Origin: Microbacterium oxydans
GTDB lineage: Bacteria > Actinomycetota > Actinomycetes > Actinomycetales > Microbacteriaceae
DNA length: 64,000 nucleotides
Reading direction: 5' to 3'
Assembly: GCF_026559675.1 (NCBI RefSeq)
Contig: NZ_CP092891.1
Span: 3,038,001 to 3,102,000, forward strand
Shown here in pieces: positions 58,936 through 64,000 of this stretch. Every line of letters starts with the position of its first letter. Position 1 is the stretch's first letter. The position numbers and the translations under genes are program-made. The notes under the pieces are model-generated. The model saw nothing but the letters and a program-made list of their open reading frames with translations. It searched no databases and was not told where the DNA came from.

Positions 58936-59535
58936 CTCGCCGGCGTTGCCGCCGAGCCCGGCGAGCAGGTCGGCGAAGTGGTCGAGGTCGGCCGCCGTCC
59001 ATCGGCGCAGTCGCTCCCCGATGCGCCCCTCGTATCGGGAGCGTGCGAGGGCGATGCGCTCCTGGGCGAGATCGGTGGCGACGAGGACGCGTGCGCGACG
59101 GTCATCCGGGTCGGGCACGCTCTCGACGAGTCCCAGCTGCTCGAGCTGGCGCACCTGTCGGCTCACGGCCGACTTGTCGGTCTGCAGCCGCTCGATGATG
59201 GCGCCGGCGGACGTCGCCTTCCCGGTCGCGATCGAGGTCAGCACCTGGTAGCCGAGCGGCTGCAGGTCGGCGTGCACGGTCGCGGCCGCCTCGCGCCAGC
59301 TGACGCGGATCCGGGCGAAGAGCCGCCCCAGCTCCTGCTCGACTCGCGTGACGGCCTGATCGAGCTCCGCATCCCCCAGCAGGGCCGATTCGGCGGCGGA
59401 CGCAGGGGTCTCGGCGGGGCTCACAGCAGGGCTCTCAGCAGGGGTCTCAGCAGGGGTCTCAGCAGGGGTCTCAGCAGGGGTCTCAGCAGGGGGCTCAGCA
59501 GAGGGCTCAGCGGGGGCGTCGGAAGGGGCGCTCAT
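58918..59535 (-). CDS. MarR family regulator with repetitive N-terminal tail
   Basis: A 205-residue protein. Residues about 60-190 are a MarR winged helix (Y-Q-V-L-T-S-I-A, D-K-S-A-V-S-R-Q-V-R-Q-L-E-Q-L-G-L-V and the wing D-P-D-D-R-R-A-R-V). The first 45 residues are a P-A-E-T tetrapeptide repeat encoded by a 12-base tandem repeat. It is a paralogue of the MarR at 59590. The 54-base gap between them is a terminator. Its target is not evident; its end overlaps merR by 18 bases. Confidence 0.88.
   Translation of the reverse strand: MSAPSDAPAEPSAEPPAETPAETPAETPAETPAESPAVSPAETPASAAESALLGDAELDQAVTRVEQELGRLFARIRVSWREAAATVHADLQPLGYQVLTSIATGKATSAGAIIERLQTDKSAVSRQVRQLEQLGLVESVPDPDDRRARVLVATDLAQERIALARSRYEGRIGERLRRWTAADLDHFADLLAGLGGNAGESGDAG
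59410..59517 (-). repeat. 12-base tandem repeat encoding (PAET)n in the MarR N terminus
   Basis: About nine 12-base units with the consensus CTCAGCAGGGGT (as read on the + strand) begin at 59410 and every 12 bases on. The seven from 59434 to 59506 are nearly identical. Each unit encodes Pro-Ala-Glu-Thr or a close variant. Unit gain or loss would keep the frame, so the tail length is likely to vary between strains. Confidence 0.85.
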
Positions 59536-59551
59536 GCTCGTCAGTGTACGG

Positions 59552-59587
59552 CGAAGCCCCGCTGTCGTTCGTGACAGCGGGGCTTCG
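59552..59587 (-). terminator. hairpin terminator after the MFS-marR operon
   Basis: A perfect 15-base stem, CGAAGCCCCGCTGTC (59552-59566) with its complement at 59573-59587, around a 6-base loop. On the minus strand it begins 3 bases after the second marR stop, and lies between that gene and the start of the other marR gene. Confidence 0.87.
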
Positions 59588-59589
59588 GG

Positions 59590-60042
59590 TCAGACCTCTG
59601 CGAGCAGACGGAAGGCCTTGGATGCCGCCCGGATCTCGTCCGGAGTCAGCTCGTCGATCACGGCCTGGAGGCGGGTGCCGTACTCGCGGCGGACCTCCGC
59701 GAGAGCCGTGCACGCCGCGCTCGTGACCGTGAGCACCCGGAGCCGTCCGTCTCGCTCGTCGGGGTGGGATTCGAGGAGCTCCAGCTCCTCCAGCATCCGC
59801 ACCTGGCGGCTGATGACGGACTTGTCCATCTCGAACCGCTCGGCGAGCTCGTGCGCATTCGCCGTGCCCGCCCGATCGATGAAGGTCAGCAGCTTGTACC
59901 CGGCGACCTGCAACTCGGGGTGGACCCGGGCCGCCGACTCCTTCCACAGCGACCTGGTCCTCGCGAAGATGAGGTTCAGGTGCGCCTGGAGGTCGCCGAG
60001 CGCGCTGTCGACATCCGTCGGCACGACCGCGGCAGGGGCCAT
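59590..60042 (-). CDS. MarR family regulator of the efflux operon
   Basis: A 150-residue MarR protein: helices A-H-L-N-L-I-F-A-R-T and Y-K-L-L-T-F-I-D, recognition helix D-K-S-V-I-S-R-Q-V-R-M-L-E-E-L-E and wing D-E-R-D-G-R-L-R-V. The ATG at 60042 is 4 bases after the MFS stop; an earlier in-frame GTG/ATG at 60078 would overlap the MFS gene and is less likely. Co-transcription with the pump and a palindrome at the pump promoter make it the likely autoregulated repressor of the operon. Confidence 0.9.
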   Translation of the reverse strand: MAPAAVVPTDVDSALGDLQAHLNLIFARTRSLWKESAARVHPELQVAGYKLLTFIDRAGTANAHELAERFEMDKSVISRQVRMLEELELLESHPDERDGRLRVLTVTSAACTALAEVRREYGTRLQAVIDELTPDEIRAASKAFRLLAEV

Positions 60043-60046
60043 GATG

Positions 60047-61765
60047 TCAGCGCTCCCCGTCCCGGTCCTCGCGCTCACGCTCGAGCACGCGCACGGATCC
60101 GGTGGCGGGGGCGGAACCCGTGCCCTCGAGCCGGATGGATCCGGTGGAGAGCGGGACGCCGACCTCGGCCTCGGAGACCTCGATCATCGATTCCTCGGCC
60201 TGTTCGCGCAGCTGCTCGGCGGCATTCTTCGTCGACAGCGGCTTGTTCTTGATGAACGCGATGGCGATGATGGCGATCACGGCGAGCGGGATGGCGATGA
60301 TGAAGGCGTCAGCGATGCCGTGCCCGTAGGCACTCTCGACGATCGCGCGGATCGTGTCGGGCAGCTGGCCGACCTTCGGGACATCACCCGACGCCAGGTG
60401 CTTCAGCGCCTCGAGCTCGGCGGGCGACGTCGGCGTGAAACCGTCGAGCCCGTCGGTGATGTACGTCGCGACGCTGGTGGACAGCAGCGAGCCCATGACG
60501 GTCACGCCGATGGTGCCGGCGATCGTGCGGAAGAAGTTCACGTTCGACGAGGCCGCGCCCAGCTGCTGCGGAGCCGTGTCGTTCTGCACGATGAGGGTCA
60601 GGTTCTGCATGACCATGCCGAGTCCTGCACCGAGCACGAACATGTAGACGGCGACGAGCGGGAACGGGGTGTCGTAGCGGAGCGTGGCCATGAGGCTCAC
60701 ACCGACGGTCGCGAGGACCGAGCCGGTCAGCATCCAGCCCTTCCACTTGCCGAAGCGGCTCACGAGCTGGCCGATGATGATCGACGCACCCATCTGGCCG
60801 ATGATCATCGGGATGGTCATGAGGCCGGACTCGGTGGGCGTGGCGCCACGGGCGAGCTGGAAGTACTGCGCGAGGAACACCGAGGTGGCGAACATCGAGA
60901 CGCCGATCGCGATCGAGGCGATGACCGACAGCGTGAAGGTGCGGTTGCGGAACAGCGACATCGGGACGATCGGTTCCTTGACGAAGAACTCGACCGTGAT
61001 GAAGGCCGCGATCGCGACACCGGCGGTGACGGCGAGCATGATGCTCGTCGAGGAGTCCCAGTCGAACTGGTTGCCGCCCATGGAGACCCAGATGAGCAGG
61101 GTCGAGACGCCGACGGCGAGGAGCACGATGCCGAAGTAGTCGATCGAGACCTTGGTGTCGCGCTGCGGCTTCGGCAGGTGCAGGGTGAACTGCAGCAGCA
61201 CGAGGGCGAGGATCGCGAACGGCACGCCGACGAAGAAGTTGGAGCGCCAGCCCCACACATCGGTGAGGAGGCCGCCGAGCAGCGGGCCGCCGATGGTGCC
61301 GAGGGCCATGATGCCGCCGACGACGCCCATGTACTTACCGCGCTCACGCGGGGAGATGATGAGGGCCACGGCGATCATGACGAGCGACATCAGGCCGCCG
61401 ACGCCGATGCCCTGGATGACGCGGACCGCGATGAGCATGTTCGTGTCGGTCGAGAAGCCGGCGATCACGGTACCGACCGTGAAGAGGATGAGGGAGATCT
61501 GGACCAGGACCTTGCGGTCGACGAGGTCGGCCAGCTTGCCCCAGATCGGGGTGGAGACCGCGGTGGCCAGCAGGCTCGCGGTGATGACCCAGGTGTACTG
61601 CGACTGGGTGCCGCCGAGGTCGGCGATGATGACCGGCATCGAGGTCGACACGACCGTGCCGGAGAGCACGGCGACGAACATGCCGACGATGAGGCCGGAG
61701 ATCGCGGTGAAGACCTCGCGTGCCGAGCGCGTGGTCTCGGGGGCTGCGGATGAGATGTCTGTCAA
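60047..61765 (-). CDS. MFS multidrug efflux transporter, DHA2/EmrB type
   Basis: A 572-residue pump with 14 membrane helices, the first at about 20-45 (F-T-A-I-S-G-L-I-V-G-M-F-V-A-V-L). Motifs: S-M-P-V-I-I-A-D-L-G-G, W-G-K-L-A-D-L-V-D-R-K (motif A) and G-P-L-L-G-G-L-L (motif C). The C-terminal 60 residues are a hydrophilic tail. The TTG at 61765 is chosen because AGGAG lies 9 bases upstream; an ATG at 61807 and TTG at 61831 overlap the -10 and -35 boxes. It exports hydrophobic drugs or metabolites under MarR control. Confidence 0.88.
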   Translation of the reverse strand: MTDISSAAPETTRSAREVFTAISGLIVGMFVAVLSGTVVSTSMPVIIADLGGTQSQYTWVITASLLATAVSTPIWGKLADLVDRKVLVQISLILFTVGTVIAGFSTDTNMLIAVRVIQGIGVGGLMSLVMIAVALIISPRERGKYMGVVGGIMALGTIGGPLLGGLLTDVWGWRSNFFVGVPFAILALVLLQFTLHLPKPQRDTKVSIDYFGIVLLAVGVSTLLIWVSMGGNQFDWDSSTSIMLAVTAGVAIAAFITVEFFVKEPIVPMSLFRNRTFTLSVIASIAIGVSMFATSVFLAQYFQLARGATPTESGLMTIPMIIGQMGASIIIGQLVSRFGKWKGWMLTGSVLATVGVSLMATLRYDTPFPLVAVYMFVLGAGLGMVMQNLTLIVQNDTAPQQLGAASSNVNFFRTIAGTIGVTVMGSLLSTSVATYITDGLDGFTPTSPAELEALKHLASGDVPKVGQLPDTIRAIVESAYGHGIADAFIIAIPLAVIAIIAIAFIKNKPLSTKNAAEQLREQAEESMIEVSEAEVGVPLSTGSIRLEGTGSAPATGSVRVLEREREDRDGER

Positions 61766-61802
61766 GGGGAAACGCTCCTGCGTAGAAAGTTGATCGAGGT
61801 CA

Positions 61803-61840
61803 ACCATACGCCGATAGTTGCGAAAGTGCAACTATCGGCG
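61803..61840 (-). promoter_or_regulatory. MarR-type operator and promoter of the efflux operon
   Basis: A perfect inverted repeat with 13-base arms, CGCCGATAGTTGC (61809-61821) and GCAACTATCGGCG (61828-61840), spaced by 6 bases. On the minus strand a promoter with -35 TTGCAC (61826-61831), 17-base spacer and -10 TATGGT (61803-61808) lies over it, so a protein bound here would block RNA polymerase. The core AGTTGC..GCAACT is typical of MarR-family sites. Confidence 0.75.
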
Positions 61841-61873
61841 TGGGCTGCCCTCCGAGCCATTCCGAAACCATCG

Positions 61874-61903
61874 TTGACTTAATAACACTCTTGGTTTTAT
61901 AGT
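61874..61903 (+). promoter_or_regulatory. promoter of the third sugar ABC operon
   Basis: TTGACT (61874-61879), an 18-base AT-rich spacer and TATAGT (61898-61903) form a good housekeeping promoter 61 bases upstream of the binding-protein ATG. The AT-rich spacer (TTAATAACACTCTTGG) stands out from the GC-rich surroundings and may hold an operator, but no clear symmetry is visible. Confidence 0.65.
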
Positions 61904-61964
61904 CTCTGCAAGGCATCGATGCCTGCACGATCCGCACCACCTTGCAACCACGATGGGAGTTTCA

Positions 61965-63344
61965 ATGAGGAAACAAGCACTCCGCGCGACGACCGCGCTG
62001 GGCACGATCGTCGCACTCACCGCGATGACCGCGTGCTCCACCGGCACCACCCCCGACGCAGGCGGTGACCTCGACCCGAAGGCCGACGTCACCATCACGA
62101 TCGGCGACTACCCGACGGCCGACAAGCCCGAGGAGCGCGCCGCCTTCGACGAGCAGATCGAACTGTTCGAGAAGGCGAATCCGAACATCACGCTGAAGCC
62201 GTCGACCGAGACGTGGGATGCGCAGACCTTCCAGGCGAAGCTCGCCGGCGGCACGCTGCCGACCGTCATGGGCGTCTCCCTCACCTACGCGCACGAGCTG
62301 ATCTCGAACAACAAGGTGCCGGACATGACTCCGTACCTCGAGGAACTCGACCTCGTGAAGGACCTCAACCCGCTCGCCCTCAAGAACGTCTCCGACGACT
62401 CCGGCAAGATCTACGCCATCCCGACCGGTCTCTTCTCGGTCGGCGTCGCCTACAACCGGGAGCTCTTCGAGAAGGCCGGGCTCGACCCGGATGCCCCGCC
62501 CACCACCTGGGACGAGGTCCGCGAGGATGCGAAGACCATCTCCGACAAGGTCCCCGGCGTCACCGGCTACGCGCAGATGACGAAGAACAACACGGGCGGC
62601 TGGATGCTCACGACCATGACGTACTCGATGGGCGGCAGCATCCAGGACGACGCGGGAACGAAGTCCGTCATGGGCGACGCGACCAAGCAGGCGCTCCAGC
62701 TCCTCCACGACATGCGCTGGGAGGACAACTCGATGGGCGAGCAGTTCCTCTACGACCAGGACGCGGTGCGGCAGGACTTCGCCGCGGGCAAGATCGGCAT
62801 CGTCCTCCAGGCGCCGGACATCTACCAGCCCGCGATCCAGACGTACGGCATGGACAAGGACGCCCTCGGTGTCGGCGCCCTGCCCCAGGCGAACGGCACC
62901 AACGGCACCCTCACCGGCGGCACGCTGAAGCTGTTCAACGTCAAGGCCTCCCCGAACGAGCTGCTCGCCGCCGCGAAGTGGATCAAGTTCTACGAGTTCC
63001 AGAAGTACTTCGACGAAGCGGACGCCGTCGCCCGTGCGAAGAGCGACCAGGCGGCGGGCAACCCCGTCGGCATCCCGGGTCTGCCTCCCGTCGCCAACGA
63101 CATCGACGAGCGCTACCTCGGATGGATCAAGGACTACATCGACGTGCCGCGAGAGCACTTCGACGGGTACATCACGTCCACCCTCCCGCTGATCGCCGAG
63201 CCGCCGACGGCCACGCAGCAGACGTATGCCGCACTCGACCCGGTGGTGCAGAAGATCCTCACCGACGAGAACGCGGACATCGATGCGGTGCTCGCCGAGG
63301 CGACCACCACCGTCGACGGAATCATCGCCCAGGCCGGACGCTGA
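61965..63344 (+). CDS. sugar ABC transporter substrate-binding lipoprotein
   Basis: A 459-residue family 1 binding protein. The signal M-R-K-Q-A-L-R-A-T-T-A-L-G ends at lipobox M-T-A-C with Cys24. GGGAG 5 bases before the ATG at 61965 favours it over the ATG at 61953. The mature part shows V-T-I-T-I-G-D-Y-P, L-F-E-K-A-N-P-N-I and T-T-W-D-E-V typical of oligosaccharide binders. It is followed by a hairpin and a permease gene. The ligand cannot be inferred from sequence. Confidence 0.92.
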   Translation: MRKQALRATTALGTIVALTAMTACSTGTTPDAGGDLDPKADVTITIGDYPTADKPEERAAFDEQIELFEKANPNITLKPSTETWDAQTFQAKLAGGTLPTVMGVSLTYAHELISNNKVPDMTPYLEELDLVKDLNPLALKNVSDDSGKIYAIPTGLFSVGVAYNRELFEKAGLDPDAPPTTWDEVREDAKTISDKVPGVTGYAQMTKNNTGGWMLTTMTYSMGGSIQDDAGTKSVMGDATKQALQLLHDMRWEDNSMGEQFLYDQDAVRQDFAAGKIGIVLQAPDIYQPAIQTYGMDKDALGVGALPQANGTNGTLTGGTLKLFNVKASPNELLAAAKWIKFYEFQKYFDEADAVARAKSDQAAGNPVGIPGLPPVANDIDERYLGWIKDYIDVPREHFDGYITSTLPLIAEPPTATQQTYAALDPVVQKILTDENADIDAVLAEATTTVDGIIAQAGR

Positions 63345-63351
63345 TCATCAA

Positions 63352-63399
63352 CGCGGGTATCGGACTCCGCTCCTCGGGAGTCCGAGTCCGATACCCGCG
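63352..63399 (+). repeat. long hairpin between binding-protein and permease genes
   Basis: Sixteen-base perfect arms, CGCGGGTATCGGACTC (63352-63367) and GAGTCCGATACCCGCG (63384-63399), enclose a 16-base loop that can itself pair (GGACTCC with GGAGTCC), giving alternative folds. It begins 8 bases after the binding-protein stop and ends 18 bases before the permease start. It is a likely processing or attenuation element. Confidence 0.75.
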
Positions 63400-63417
63400 G
63401 AGAGCATCGAGGTTCAT

Positions 63418-64000
63418 ATGAGCACCACTGTCCACGCCGCGACGCCGCCGCAGGAATCCCCCTCCCCGGCCACGCCCCCGCCCTCCCCCCGACGCAAGCG
63501 GACCCCCGCCACGTGGTTCCACGGCGGCGGCCTCACCTCGGTCCTGTTCGCGATACCGGTCGTCCTGATCTTCACGTACTTCAGCTGGGGCCCGATCCTG
63601 CAGGGACTCGTCCTGAGCTTCCAGAAGACGAACCTGGTCGCGGAGCCGAGCTGGGTCGGTCTGTCCAACTTCGAGTACGTGCTCAGCGATCCCGGCCTCG
63701 GACAGGCCGTGCTGAACACCGTCTACTTCGCGTTCCTCGCGCTCGTGTTCGGGTTCCCCGTGCCGATCATCCTCGCGGTGCTCATCAACGAGCTGCGCAA
63801 ATACGACGGCGTCTACAACGCCCTCGCCTACCTGCCGGCGATCGTGCCGCCGGTGGCGGCCATCCTGCTGTGGAAGTTCTTCTACGATCCGTCGACGACG
63901 GGCATGTTCAACACCATGCTCAGCTGGATCGGGCTCGGCCCCCTGCCGTGGCTGAACTCCGAAGCCCTCGCGATGCCATCGATCGTGCTCTATGCGACCT
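63418..64000 (+). CDS. sugar ABC transporter permease (MalF type), 3' end outside window
   Basis: The first 194 residues of a permease that runs off the right edge. A Pro/Thr-rich cytosolic N terminus (1-38) is followed by membrane helices from about residue 41 (S-V-L-F-A-I-P-V-V-L-I-F-T-Y-F-S-W-G-P). The W-V-G-L-S-N-F-E-Y-V-L motif (78-88) and N-T-V-Y-F-A-F-L-A-L are typical of MalF/UgpA permeases. The EAA loop would lie beyond the window. GAGGTTCAT precedes the ATG. Confidence 0.9.
   Translation, partial: MSTTVHAATPPQESPSPATPPPSPRRKRTPATWFHGGGLTSVLFAIPVVLIFTYFSWGPILQGLVLSFQKTNLVAEPSWVGLSNFEYVLSDPGLGQAVLNTVYFAFLALVFGFPVPIILAVLINELRKYDGVYNALAYLPAIVPPVAAILLWKFFYDPSTTGMFNTMLSWIGLGPLPWLNSEALAMPSIVLYAT

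Noticed and set aside
59410..59517. CRISPR-like array
   Set aside because: Twelve-base uninterrupted tandem repeats without spacers, inside a coding frame; no cas genes in the window.
59534..61753. A 739-codon plus-strand open frame rich in Asp, His, Arg and Gly
   Set aside because: Antisense to the DHA2 pump; metal-binding-looking composition is only the reverse complement of hydrophobic codons.
1..64000. Prophage, insertion sequence or integrated element
   Set aside because: No transposase, integrase, phage structural gene, terminal inverted repeat pair or composition shift was seen.

Overview
The window is about 70% GC, densely packed, and made of short operons with many 1-20 base overlaps. 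The gene content (kynurenine operon with a PaaX regulator, FCD-GntR and MocR regulators, actinobacterial small stress proteins, several sugar ABC systems, a tRNA-Cys without encoded CCA) points to a high-GC actinobacterium, most likely Microbacteriaceae and probably Microbacterium. That is inference from protein style and base composition. I see no phage genes, insertion sequences, CRISPR arrays or rRNA, so this looks like ordinary chromosome rich in catabolic and transport functions.

Layout. 1-4.9 kb: the end of an M18 aminopeptidase, an NCS1 permease with a cysteine hydrolase, a divergent metallo-hydrolase/TetR pair sharing two palindromic operators, and a membrane-anchored esterase. 4.9-8.9 kb: a tryptophan-to-anthranilate operon (kynA, an amidohydrolase, kynU, a PaaX-type regulator). 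8.8-15.4 kb: a LacI-controlled sugar ABC importer with a GH3 glycosidase. 15.4-19.2 kb: small proteins (EF-G-binding FBP type, Cys/Met-rich copper protein, CsbD, Rho_N/DUF7218, a 54-residue membrane protein) and a GCS2-type ligase. 19.2-23.1 kb: an MFS pump, a DUF899 protein, a GH114-like lipoprotein that appears to start at CTG, and a PhyH dioxygenase. 23.1-36.1 kb: AraC, two tandem NtaA/DmoA-type monooxygenases and a third luciferase-like enzyme, divergent from a DMT transporter-DUF427-catalase operon, then a peptide/nickel-type ABC importer with a second DUF427 gene. This block resembles organosulfur or amine scavenging loci.

36.4-47.5 kb: a diiron HOF/CDGSH pair, ctaB-yggS, a GABA-type aminotransferase, a HAD phosphatase, a class I glutamine amidotransferase, an AhpD-like protein with AraC, a secreted protein, tRNA-Cys, and an aminotransferase/MocR pair. 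Three near-identical 16-bp inverted repeats, at the yggS/gabT, HAD/amidotransferase and mocR promoters, tie these genes into one probable MocR regulon centred on pyridoxal phosphate and GABA. 47.6-54.8 kb: a polyamine-type ABC importer (ATPase, binding protein, two permeases) with an exported FAD amine oxidase, divergent from an FCD-GntR repressor and a soluble Cache-domain protein. The polyamine importer, amine oxidase, GABA aminotransferase and amidotransferase could together turn imported polyamines into succinate-level carbon. 54.8-64 kb: a secreted-nuclease-type fold, a small membrane protein, an OYE/PrsW pair, MerR, two MarR regulators, a DHA2 efflux pump with a strong palindromic operator, and the beginning of a third sugar ABC system that runs off the right edge.
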